From Lunularia cruciata (Eukaryota > Streptophyta > Marchantiopsida > Lunulariales > Lunulariaceae), in assembly GCA_948567375.1 (NCBI GenBank), contig OX419762.1, forward strand, positions 32,059,465 to 32,123,464: a DNA stretch of 64,000 nucleotides, read 5' to 3'. A model generated the notes under the pieces. It saw only the letters and a program-made list of their open reading frames with translations. It did no database searches and had not been told where the DNA came from. Positions 22,311 to 32,635 of this stretch are shown here, piece after piece. The translations under genes were made by a program, and so were the position numbers. How positions within the stretch are numbered: position 1 is the stretch's first letter; every line of letters begins with the position of its first letter.

Positions 22311-24691
22311 GTCCAAGAGAGGGTCTTGTTTTCCAACAGCGTAGAACGAGAGAGCAAATCATGGTGAAGAAGGTGGCCAACGCGCTGGCGGTGAGAGGTT
22401 TCACAATCCGAAGAGTAGATGTAGTAGTTAGGATTGAAGTCTTAGTCAAACTTTGTATTACATTTTTAGCATGGAACTGGAATTTCAGTTTCCCGGGAGT
22501 AATGGCAAAAATCGCTGCCAGTAATTGTGAGGAGGGTCCCGAGGTGGAAGGGAAGAGAGGCAAGCCGGCTTGATGGACTGAGTTGGATTGGAAGTTAGTA
22601 TTGGGGAGACAAGCAGGAGAGCCGACAGGGATCACCTTCTATCAGAAGAATGATGCTGCAGAGGAGACGGCGGAGATCCGTAACTCATTTTTCACTCCGA
22701 GAACTACGAATGGTTACAAGGTAGAGTCCTATCAATACCCAATCCAAAGAAGTATCATGGAGGCAATGATGGCCATGTTCAAGCCAGAACAAACGACTTA
22801 TGTCACCATGCAGCAGACAGTCTTTTTCCATCAGATGTTTGCAGGAGTTCTGGTGAATTGGGCAAGGTGCTTTCATCACCAAACGAGGTAGATGGTGGTG
22901 AATTGGAGAACGTGCTCACCACCGCATTATTTTGCACCATTCGGGGCTCATTTCTACTTTGGGCTGAACTTGCTGTCCAAAGACGAGCATCATTGTATGG
23001 TGTCGCACATGCACCCCGATTTGAGACGGGAAGCAGACGATGAGGAGCGCCAGTATATGCTTCATCTATGAGCAAATGATGAGTACTTTGCAAGGACGGG
23101 ACAGTGGAAAATCAAAGGTGTTACCAGTCCGAAGAAGAAGAAGCAAAGCAAACCTGAAGAAGCCAAGACGTCTCCCATGCAAAGAAAGACTCAGCGGCTG
23201 ATGTTGAAGACCGCCAAAGTTGTAAGAGGAGCATCATCGAGATCGGAGTCTAAAGAAGAAACTGAGTCACAAGAAGAGGACTCGGAAGAAGAAGAGCTCA
23301 CCTTGAAAAGTGAGGAGTCTGGGAGCAAAAGTGAGGGAGAGCCAGAAGTCCAGCAATCGGTGGTAGTAAGTGAGGCTGGTGAGGCAATGGTGGAGAACAA
23401 GCTAAGACCTGAAGAGAAGGAGGAGTATCCCGAGGGGCCGAGTTCAAGAGGTCAAGACGAAGATAGTGCCGACACGATGAAGATACAAAGATCGTGACTT
23501 TGGATGAAGGAGCCAATGACACAGGAGAAGACTCCAAACGAAGATGGCAATGAAGAGGAAGAAAACTTTGATGGGATAACATATTTAACAAAGGTGGTCA
23601 CACCATTGCTCGAGCTATTGAAAGAACATTGGAGAGGAATTGCCCAAGATCAAAGGAAAGGGATGAATGAGCTACATGTGGTGAAGCATCTGTTGAGTGA
23701 AGTGAAGGGGTTGCAGGAGCAACAAGTCCGAAGACATGAAGAAATTGAAGAACTTCGGAGGGAGGAAGACTTGAGGAAGAAAATGTTGAGCTTGTTACAA
23801 GAAAGCTGCAAGGTTAAAGAAAAAGAACGGTAGAGGCAAGCCAGAGAATTGAAGGAGCAGGCAATGTGGCTGAGCAAGATGAAGGGGGAAGTGAGTGATG
23901 TGCCCATCGAGAATGTCTATTTGAATGCAATGAACATCGTGATGGAGTTTGACAGCTTGAAGAAAAGTGCCGCAACAAAAGATCAAGCATGGTAGAGAGA
24001 GTTAGCATCCAGGCAAGAAGAAGTAGAGCGATTGCAAGAACTTGTAAAGAGCGCGGAATAGTAGAATATGCAATATGCAGAGGAGAAGAAGATGCTTGCT
24101 ACAGAATACGAAGACGAGTTGAAGATGTATCGTGAGGAGTTGAAGGTAGAACACTCTCGAGGATATGAGTCGGAATCAGTGGGAGAAGTGGTAGGGAAAT
24201 TAAGAGCAATCTTGAGCACGAAGGCTGAAGGGAGATTGGAGGAAGCCCGCCTACATGAGTTGAAGTTGCTTGTGTAGGAAACTCAGAAGCAAAAAGCCAA
24301 GGACGTGGACATGAACACATTGCTGATTCCGTTGAGAGAGCGTGTAGATAGGAAAATGTTAGAGGTAGAGAATAATATTAGTCTTAGGTTGGATTTAGTC
24401 AATTTGGAGTTAGAGAAAATTTGGACTAGTGTGATAGTGGAGAAGAAATCCGATGTCGCAGAAGTAGGAGTTCAAGTGTCATCGGACTTGAGGTTTGATA
24501 TGTTAGAGAAGAGTGGGTCAGGAGATAAGAGTGTAGATGGATTACCCATGAGCTCAATTGTAGATTGTAGTGTAGAAGTTGTAGAATTAGTGAAGAAATT
24601 AGTAGAATCAGTCATACCCAAAGAAGGTGAAATAGTAGGAAGATCATTGGGTTTGGAAGCCGATGATGAGCTCGACATCGGATCGGGATAA
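22311..24691 (+). pseudogene. Family-1 U3 ORF, 3' LTR copy of Element 1 (single frame, point stops)
   Basis: The ORF begins at 15060-15127, is split by Element 2, and resumes here after the GTCC duplication in the same frame; together they make 815 codons. The N-terminal block has RIEVLVKLCITFLAWNWN and FPGVMAKI, then TFYQKNDAAEETAEIRNSFF, NGYKVESY, FKPEQTTYV, FFHQMFAG, NWARCFHHQTR and MHPDLRRE. A basic linker, an acidic stretch (23230-23420) and a coiled coil (23570-24230) follow, then the conserved end block (DMNTLLIPLRERVDRKMLEV, 24311-24370). It ends DDELDIGSG. About nine nonsense codons interrupt it, mostly TAG or TGA where other copies have Gln, Trp or Arg; I saw no frameshift. The only obvious indel is an in-frame 6-base loss near 23947. 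I do not recognise the protein family. Confidence 0.75.
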
Positions 24692-25491
24692 ATGTTGATT
24701 TTGAGACCGGAAGGGGCAGATATGAAGAGATAGATTATCGATTAGGATCTGTAGGTAGGAAAGAATGTTAGGAAGCGGTGTCTAGGTAGGTAAGTCTGCC
24801 ATTTGCTTCAATATTTAAGTGGAGCATTTGCAATACAATGTTATTCAATTTCAACTTTCTGAAGATAGATAAAGCGAAGTGTTGTTCTCAATACTCGTCG
24901 CTTAAGCTTAATTCCAATTGTCAATTTTGTGTTTGTGTTTGTGAGTGTGTGGAGAATTCTGAAGAGCAAGTCAGTGTGGTTGTGGATGTTGGAATTTGCA
25001 GCCTTGATCTTCATTCTGTGTGTTTGATCCTGAGTGAAGTGCATCGGAGCAATGCCTTGACGTATCTGAGAGGAATTGTAGTGTTGTTAGTATTTTGCAT
25101 TCATGAGTGTAGTGCAAAGTTGATGTGAAGCAATTTTGATCGAGGAAGCTGTGCCTTTAGTGGAGGGGTGGAACACAATTCTGAGGTGAAATTGGTCTTT
25201 GCAGTGAAGTGCCGTCTTTGGGAGAATCTAAATCATCACAATCAAGAGTTGTTTGGACAGAATTTGCTATGTTGTGATTATGTAAGTGTGTATATGTGAC
25301 AAGTTGTCAAGATTGTGAGCTTGTTACTCTCTTCTGGGTGTAGTTTCTACCTGAGAGATTAAAGAAGACATCAAGAAGAACTACAATTGTGACTTTTGAC
25401 TTTGTATTTGACAAATTCTGGATAGTATCTCTACGGGAACAAACTTTACTGACCCGATTACCGCAAAAGTGATATTTGCCGGGTTGTCACA
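22311..25491 (+). repeat. 3' LTR of Element 1, right part
   Basis: This is the continuation of the LTR after Element 2. It contains the remainder of the U3 ORF, a TATTTAA box at 24812-24818, R/U5, and the conserved terminal block ending GGGTTGTCACA at 25491. The GTCAC target duplication follows at 25492-25496. Confidence 0.92.
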
Positions 25492-25640
25492 GTCACTCCG
25501 TGCCGCAAGGTGCCATGCAACAAAGTGTGTGTGTGTTTTAGGGTGGTGCTAAGTGACACTGGTTTGGTGTGGAAGGTGCACAATGGTGCCCATTGTTAGT
25601 GGGTAGTGCGTATAAGTGCCAGGTAATGCCCAAACATAAG
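25492..25640. repeat. Right flank of Element 1: target duplication and degenerate TGGTGCC-type repeat
   Basis: GTCAC (25492-25496) is the target duplication. The sequence then contains repeated variants of GGTGCC/GGTGCAC and a short GT run (about 25527-25537), resembling the minisatellite at 5612-5680. It is probably the same pre-insertion locus. Confidence 0.5.
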
Positions 25641-25688
25641 TGAATAAAGTTTGTGTTGTTTAACAAGACCAACTTCAAGTGATATAGA

Positions 25689-25840
25689 GGTATGAGAGTG
25701 AAGCAAAGTGAAAATGTAAATAAATGTAGAATTAAAAATATGATACATATCACATTATATGAGATGATATGAGATATGAGAGTGAGGCAAAGAGAAATTG
25801 AGAATGGATATAAATGTATAATACTAAATATGATAAATAT
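25689..25840. repeat. Imperfect direct repeat, about 85 bp period
   Basis: TATGAGAGTGAAGCAAAG (about 25691) and TATGAGAGTGAGGCAAAG (about 25777) each begin related AT-rich stretches ending near AAATATGATA. It looks like a local tandem duplication. Confidence 0.5.
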
Positions 25841-25877
25841 GTGTATAACTGTGTAGTCACTAAATCTAGTCATTATG

Positions 25878-26390
25878 CTAGAGGAGAAGGAGGTGAAGAG
25901 GAAGAGGGAGATGCAACATGGAGTCTACATGCAACCACATTTTCAAGTCTGCATTGGTATACATCATGTTGAATCCTAATAGACTCAATGAATACCAAAG
26001 GCACCACTTGCTCTCATCCAAGGGTTGGTGCTCGATACCACTAGTGAGAAGGTTATATGGATCACTATAATAAGAAATCAATCTATTGGAGATCCACTCC
26101 TCTTTTGCCCAACTAATAGCAAGCCTATCATCATGGACAAATCTATTCAAAACTATCATCAAGGAGTCAAATAACCAAGTGTATGATGATCTCTCTACCC
26201 TATAAGAACAAAAGTAAGGAGGATAGATAACACCATGTGGATGGTTCCTATAGTAAGAGTGTGCATAACTATCTAGTATCAAAAGATCATGAAGAGGTAA
26301 ACATAATGAAGTGAGATGCTCATAAGATCTAGCTCTAAGTCTTGGAAATTCATCATCTTGTTGGACATCTATAGAACAAAAATAGGCCAT
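25878..26390 (-). CDS. Unrecognised 170-codon ORF
   Basis: This open frame on the minus strand starts with Met and includes DDEFPRLRARSYEHLTSLCL and LFDSLMIVLNRFVHDDRLAI. It is rich in Tyr, Trp, Leu and His, looks like globular protein and has no motif I recognise. Upstream on the same strand (26400-27880) are Glu/Lys-rich coiled-coil-like and acidic stretches broken by stops. The ORF may be the last exon or remnant of a larger plant gene or transposon protein. No promoter or splice sites could be fixed. Confidence 0.3.
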   Translation of the reverse strand: MAYFCSIDVQQDDEFPRLRARSYEHLTSLCLPLHDLLILDSYAHSYYRNHPHGVIYPPYFCSYRVERSSYTWLFDSLMIVLNRFVHDDRLAISWAKEEWISNRLISYYSDPYNLLTSGIEHQPLDESKWCLWYSLSLLGFNMMYTNADLKMWLHVDSMLHLPLPLHLLLL

Positions 26391-27876
26391 GAGGCAAGAC
26401 CCAGTTTGAACTCCCTTTGGGATTTCTCACCACAACCACATGCTCCATAGCAACAAATCGACTCTATAAGACAAAAGGTCTATCCACAACATAACCTCAA
26501 AGCATAACAAACAGAACTAAATGAAATGGCTAATACCAAGACGTGGTACTCACACTATGGACCTTGATTGTCTATGAGGGCACCAGCTATGCCTAATTAT
26601 CCAGCACTCCCACACACTATAACCAGTGCTACCACAAAGCCATAATGATGCCAAACAAGTAACCACAACAATAATCTTCTTTTGTAAGAATCTTGGTAAG
26701 AGAATACATAGAATATACTCTCTTGACAAAAAAAGCCTCTCTCTAAACTCAGTTCAAAGTCCCTTGAGTCACCATATTGTGAGATAAGGAATGGGAGGCA
26801 AAAGTCTAGGTCTCTTGAGTAACAACACTATGGGGTAACACATGGGTGGCATCTATCTAAGTTTGCATCTCGCTGTGGGTCTAGCAAGCAATAGTGCATG
26901 GTCTTTGTCCAAGATAAGCCACACAAGCCCTCACTTGAACAAGACAACTCTCAATCTCCTCTACTTGAACATGTGCACTCTTCCACCTCTCCATAGCAAA
27001 TGCTAACTCTTGTGCATGATTCTATAATTGGACCTTATAACCCTCAGCCATGACAGTGGCACCTAGAATATCCATGTCCATGTTAGCTAACCTTTGCTCT
27101 CCTTCCATCTCAGAAGTAGTAAAGGTCAAATGCATCTCCTTTACTCTCACACTCAATCACTAACCTCTCTTGCTCCTCTACACTCTCCAATCTACTCTTG
27201 CCCTCAAGCACTAATCTCTCTTGCTCCTCTACACTCTCCAATTCAATTCTCTCCCTAAAGCACTAATCTTTCTCTTCTCTAAGCTCTCCAATCTACTCTC
27301 TTGCTCAACAACAAGTCTCTCTCCATCCTCAACCACAATTATCTAATACATGCTTTATGTCAATAGAACAAGAGGGAGAAGGGACTTTTGAGTGCAAGGG
27401 ATGAGGTGCACTCTTCAAGGATGTAGAAGGAGAAGAAGAGGGAGAAGGAGCTATCTCAAAGGATGAAGATGGAGAAAGAACTCTCTCAAGAAAACTATCA
27501 TTCTCTAACCTCACTATTTATTGGTAAGGCATGTATCTAAACATGAAATTGTTGAGCACCTATTCAAAATAGGTACATTTAATCATCCATCAAGTAAAAC
27601 CAAATTTCAATCAAATAAATACATAAGTTCATTAATTAAGGCATGTTAAATTAGCTCTTTCATTAAATGTGGTAATGGTGTATACAATAAAACTTTGTAT
27701 GTTTCAAATAATGAAAACATACAAAATATGGCAAAACTCAATATATCAATAACTATCTAATCTATCACTCAGCATCCTCATCCTCCCCATCATAAGCACT
27801 CTTGTCCTTTTCCTCATTGTCTCTATCCTCATCATCATCATTATCCTATCTATCATGTATAATCTCCTCTTCTTCT
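26391..27876 (-). other. Unassigned stretch with decayed coiled-coil and acidic coding traces
   Basis: On the minus strand, imperfect repeats at 27160-27330 (plus-strand CTCTCTTGCTCCTCTACACT) encode Glu/Arg/Leu-rich segments such as RLESVEEQERLV. At about 27770-27880 lies an Asp/Glu-rich trace. A 61-codon minus ORF at 27329-27514 is Ser/Pro-rich. Frames are broken throughout. Together with 25878-26390 this may be one dead gene of unknown type. Confidence 0.4.
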
Positions 27877-28839
27877 ACATTTTTTGGTTTTGATGAGTTT
27901 TTGAAGAAGAAGTGTATTGATAAGCCAAATTGAGGCCTAATGGTGAAGAAAGAGAAGAGGAATTGTGTGATTGGACTAAACCCAAAGAAGTCAACTTTGT
28001 GTCAGAGAAAGAAAGACTTAAAATTGGACTTATGGGGGAAGACCCAAATTAAGTTTACTTCACATTGGGACAATCAACCTGATCCAAAGAACCCATAACA
28101 ACTCTCCCTTGGGTCCCGCAAATCAAGAACATACAATTCAAAGAAAATGGCTACTTTAGGAAGAGTTTAACCTTAAGAGATGCAAAATATGTGAGTTGCA
28201 AGGGAAGATCAACCAAAGAATGACCAAGAAGCACAAAAGGATAAAATTTTGATTTCAATGAGCAGATTCTGCAATGCATAATTGATACCCTATGCCTCTT
28301 AGGAATTATCCCAAAGACGTCATATCTACAAGCCTAACAGTTGGAGCAATTTGCAAGAAACCAGAAGTGGGAAGGCACACGATGCCAATTAAGAGTGTTA
28401 GGCAGGTTCCTTCACTCGCAATGAGGAATCTTGCAATTTGAAGGCTAGATGTTGTAGCATAGATCAAAGTCTTGAGTAGACTTTGGATCACTTTTTTGGC
28501 TTGGAATTGGAATGTAGTTTTCTAGGGTTTATGGTGGAAACTACTACAAGTGATTGTGAGGATGGCCCTAAAGCCAAAGGGAAGAGAGGAAATCCTTCTT
28601 GCTGGACCAAGTAAGATTAGAAGCTGGTTTGAGGGAGAGAGGCTGGGGATTCATCTGGGGTCACCTTCTATCAAAAGTGTGATGCCTCAAAAGAAACTAC
28701 AAAAGCAAGGAGTTGATTCAACTTTGCATGTACAAAGAATGGGTATAAGGTGGAGAGCTATAGAGACCTGATAAGAAGAAGTATTGTAGGAGCTCTCATA
28801 GTAATATTTAAACCAAGACATACCACCTATGTCACAAAG
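27877..28839 (+). repeat. Family-1 LTR fragment (diverged subgroup), plus strand
   Basis: It begins within the LTR start (ACATTTTTTGGTTTTGATGAG) and aligns with 35577-36530 in order. The N-terminal part of the U3 ORF is recognisable at 28400-28839 (LAWNWN-type region, NGYKVESY-type region). It is cut at 28839 by the minus-strand LTR of Element 3. A likely continuation of the same old copy is seen at 35121-35576 and 39336-40904. Confidence 0.75.
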
Positions 28840-31800
28840 TGTGACAACCCGGCAAATATCACTTTTGCGGTAATTGGGTAAGTAAAGTTTGTTCCCACAG
28901 AGATACGATTCAGAAATGTCCAAATACAAAGTCAAAAGTCACAATGTAGTTCTTCTTGGTTGCATCTTTAATCTCTTAGGTAGAAACCACACCCAGAAGA
29001 GAATAACAAGCACTGATTCTCAGTCTTGTCACGAAGTAACACTCCTTAATCACAACACCTTCAATTCTTTCCAAACAATCTTGATTGTGATGATTCAGGC
29101 TCTCCCAAAAATAGTACTTCATTGTAAAACAACTTTGCCTCAGAATTGTGGTCTACCCCTCCACTGAAGGCACAACTTCCTCGATCAAAATTGCTTCATA
29201 TCAACTTCGCATTGCACTCACAAATGCAGAATACTACCAACACTACAATTCCTCTTAGATCTATCAAGGCATTGCTTCGATTGCACCTCACTCAGGATCA
29301 AACACACAGAATGAAGATCAAGGCTGTGGAATCCAACATCCAACAAGCACATGGACTTGCACTTCAAAATTCTCCCAACACTAACAATTACAAGCACAAA
29401 GTTGATACTCAGAATTAAGCTCAAGCGACGAGCACTACTTCACAACACTTCGCTTTATCTATTCTCAGAAATAATAAGCAGTGAACAACATAAGACTGCA
29501 AAGGCTAATCTTAAATAGTGAAGCAATTGACAATTATCTTCCTAATGTACCTCTTCCTAACAACTCTACAAACCTGCAGATCCAAAATGACAATGCACCT
29601 CTTCATATCTGCCTATTCACATCTCAAATCTATTACTAATCTGATCTGATATCTACTTCTTCCTTGGCTTTCAAACCCGAACCGGAAGTAAATTTGCTCA
29701 CTACTACTCTGTCCTTGGGTTTCATAACTCCTACATCTTCTACCAAATCTAATAGTTCTCTTTCTTGATCTGAAATTCCACTAGTGGGTAATCTATCTAA
29801 CTCCTTATCTCCCGACCCACTCTTCTTTGATGTCTCCAATGGTAACTCTGAAGACATTTGTACTCCTACTTCATCTACTTTGGGTTTTTCTCTAACATCT
29901 TTCCGAAGTTTATCTATCTCCAATTTTACTAAGTCTAATCGAATTGTGATATTGTCTTCTACCTCCAACATCTTCCTATCTACATGAGTTCTGAGACTAA
30001 TCAACAACACATTCAAATTGGTGTCCTTTGCATGTCTTCTCTTTGTCTCTTGCACCAACAACTTCAACTCGTGCAGCCTCGTCTCCTTGATACGCACGCT
30101 GGCCTCTATACTCAACATTGCATTCATCCTAATTACAATTTCCTTCAATGGCTCCAGTCTCATCTTCCTCTCTCGTTCCCAATCTGCAAGCCAATCCTCT
30201 CGGTACATTGCCAATTCTGCCTCAAACTTGGCTTTCACAACTTCCTTCTCCTTCTATTTCTGTACAGTCTTCTCCTCTTGATTACGAAGTAACTCTCACA
30301 ACCTCTCTTCTTCTCTATATATCACTGTCAACTCTTGTTGCCACATCTGCTTCTACTCTTATACACTCTTCATCACCCTATTGAGCTCTTGTTCTTTCTC
30401 GGCTATTCTTGCCATAGGATGGATAATCTATAATCTCAAATCAACAAATTGCTGCTTCAAGATCTCATTCTCAGCTACTTGTCTCTCCCTTGCTATGTCA
30501 CTCTGCTTCACAAGTTCCTCTCAATTCCTTTCTTCTCTCCTCAAGTTCTCTATCACTTGACTTTGCACTACTGCCTCTACTTGTAGTACCTCCCGTTCCT
30601 CCTCTCCTTGGATGATACTCCTCTTCAATTCCAAGTTCTCTTCTCCCAATCAAGCTAATGCTTGCAACACAATCTTCACCTCCGAGCACTTTGACTGCAT
30701 CTCTTTCTTCTTGTGTTCCAATTTCACCAACAAAGACACACAACTTTGTGCAGGTATTCCACTCTGTCACTTGCAACTACTTCAACTTGCGGAGTGATCT
30801 CCTTCTTTACCTCTTCTTCTCTTGATACTCGCCTTCTTCGCTGCAATAGTTGTATCGAAATGGATGCTTCACTCCCCGAACTGGCATTCTCCTCTTCCCT
30901 TACCTTGCTTGGACCCGCTTCACACTTCACCTTTTGTGTAGACCAAACTCCTCTTTGAATGGTAACCTTCCTCTCCTCCTGCTTTGGCACTTCGTCTTCT
31001 AACTTCACATTACCTTCCTCCTTGAGCTCCATCCTGACTTCTTCTTCCATTGTGGGAACCGATGTCATCTTCATGCCTTTGTCACTATCTCTACTCGTGT
31101 CTCCACTCTGTAGTGTGAGCTCGGGTTCTTCCTTGCGTTCCAAGTCTTCGGACTTGCACTTGGCTTTGGCTTCCGAGTCTTCTTCCGACGATGCGATTAC
31201 TACCATACCTTTCCTCGGGTTTACCTTTCTGGTCTTCCAAGGTCTTATTCTCTTGACATCTTTGTCTTCTCCTTGTTGACTCCTCTTCTTTGACTTTAGA
31301 GTACTCACATCCACCTACACACTCTTTCCTGTTTGGGCATAGTACTCATCACTACTTTTGATCTGAAGAATGTACTATTGCTCTTCCGTGTCAACCTCCT
31401 TTCTTAAGTCAGGATGAAAATGCGACACCATTTTGTTGTGCTCTGCCGCATTGAGCAGATTCAGCCCGAGGTAGAAATTTGTTGCAAATGGCACAATGTA
31501 ATACAGAGGCAATTTATCCCGCAAGTTCCACACCATCTGTCTTGTTTGCCCATGGAAGCACCTCGCTCAATTAATTGGCTCTCCTGCAAACATCTTATGG
31601 AAGAACACCGCTTGGTGCTTCATCACATAAGTTGTTCTCTCCGGCTTCAAGATTGCCATGAGAGTACTCACGATCCCTCTCTTGACCGGATCCTTGTAAC
31701 TCTCTATTTTGTACCCATTCTTTGTACTCTCTGAAGAGAATGCATCCCTCACTTCTTGGGTTTCTTTGGCTACCTCTCCCTTCCCCAAGAACGTGGCACC

Positions 31801-32624
31801 CTGCTCCATGCTTGCCTCTCTTCCGAGTACTAATCTCCAATCCAACTTCGTCCAACGAGCCAGATTTCCTCTCTTCTCCTCTTCCTTGGGGCCATCAAGA
31901 CATTTACTCTCGATTATCTTGGTCATGAATCCTGGAAAACTCACATTCCAGTTCCACGCCAAGAATGTGATCCAAAGTCGGCTCAAGACTTTGATTCTTA
32001 CAATCACATCTAACCTCCGAATCGCATGATTTCTCACTGCAAATTTGGAGTTCTTTTTTCCTCTTCCCATCTTTCTTTCTTCCTCATTGTCTCTCGGATT
32101 AGCTCTCTCAAATTCTCCTCTACACACACCAGCGCATCTTCAACTCTACTTCCCTTCCCACGATCTCCTGCAGGACGACTCCTCAACGGCAAAGGAAAAT
32201 TGCTTGACATTGCTTTGTCATTAGCCCAATTTTTATAGAGTGATGCCTTCTTTGTTGCTCTTTTATTCAAGTTTCTACCAAGAAATCACACCTCTTGCAT
32301 GATCTTGTCACTGTCAAGTGTCCTTCACGCGTATGACCGCCGGTTTTTGAACGGTCCTTTCTTGAATTTCTCACCCCAAAGAAAATTTGTTACACTATCC
32401 CCGCCTTGGATTGAGCACCCCCAATACGAAGACTTCTTACTTCGGGTTGTATGCTGATAGGGCAAGTCCGAGTACTTTGCCTTATGACCCAAAGCCACGT
32501 TACCTTGGGTTTCATCTTGAAGACTCTTTTCTTTGCCTTCTTTGGCCATACAGGCGCAATCGGACTTCTCTATACACTTCTTCTTCTCCTATTTGAAAAG
32601 AAAACAAAAAATCTGAGTACCACA
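28840..32624 (-). repeat. 3' LTR of Element 3 (3,785 bp, complete)
   Basis: In minus orientation it starts TGTGGTACTCAGAT and ends CCGGGTTGTCACA. It contains the full-length U3 ORF region (32270-29636) and a TATTTAA box at 29511-29517. Its length equals the reconstructed Element 1 LTR, showing that the ORF is a standard part of this LTR. Confidence 0.9.
29636..32270 (-). pseudogene. Family-1 U3 ORF in the Element 3 LTR
   Basis: The N-terminus resembles that of the copy at 59364-61932 (MSSNFPLPLRSRPAG), then a frameshift near 32120. A 186-codon open piece (32127-31567) contains RIKVLSRLWITFLAWNWN, FPGFMTKI, NGYKIESYKDPVKRGI, KPERTTYVMKHQAVFFHKMF and EPIN. The next piece (31314-30724) is charged and acidic (EEDSEAKAKCKSEDLERKEE), then coiled-coil segments. 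A final 200-codon piece (30238-29636) has RIKETRLHELKLLVQETK, VDRKMLEVEDNITIRLDLVK and KSGSGDKELDRLPTS and ends KAKEEVDIRSD. The same blocks occur in the same order as in other copies. The function is unknown. Confidence 0.75.
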
Positions 32625-32635
32625 TACCCCCTCCC

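Larger units (their letters stand above)
5686..25491 (+). mobile_element. Element 1: family-1 giant-LTR Ty3/gypsy retrotransposon (host of nested Element 2)
   Basis: The element is flanked by an exact 5-bp target duplication, GTCAC at 5681-5685 and 25492-25496. The 5' LTR is 5686-8431, the internal region 8432-14608, and the 3' LTR 14609-15127 plus 22311-25491, split by Element 2. With Element 2 and one duplicated target site removed, the 3' LTR is about 3,696 bp. The 5' LTR is about 958 bp shorter because of a deletion at about 6153/6154. An Asp-tRNA primer site and a GA-rich polypurine tract are present. RT and integrase motifs place it among non-chromoviral (Athila/Tat-like) elements. The two LTRs agree at roughly 93% over their first 460 bases by eye, with mostly transition differences. 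Confidence 0.92.

Noticed and set aside
22311..25491. U3 ORF region as an independent host gene
   Set aside because: The same sequence sits between identical LTR ends in several copies with target duplications, so it is part of the transposon.
29784..31279. Several plus-strand Ser/Leu-rich ORFs
   Set aside because: They are antisense shadows of the minus-strand U3 ORF in the Element 3 LTR.
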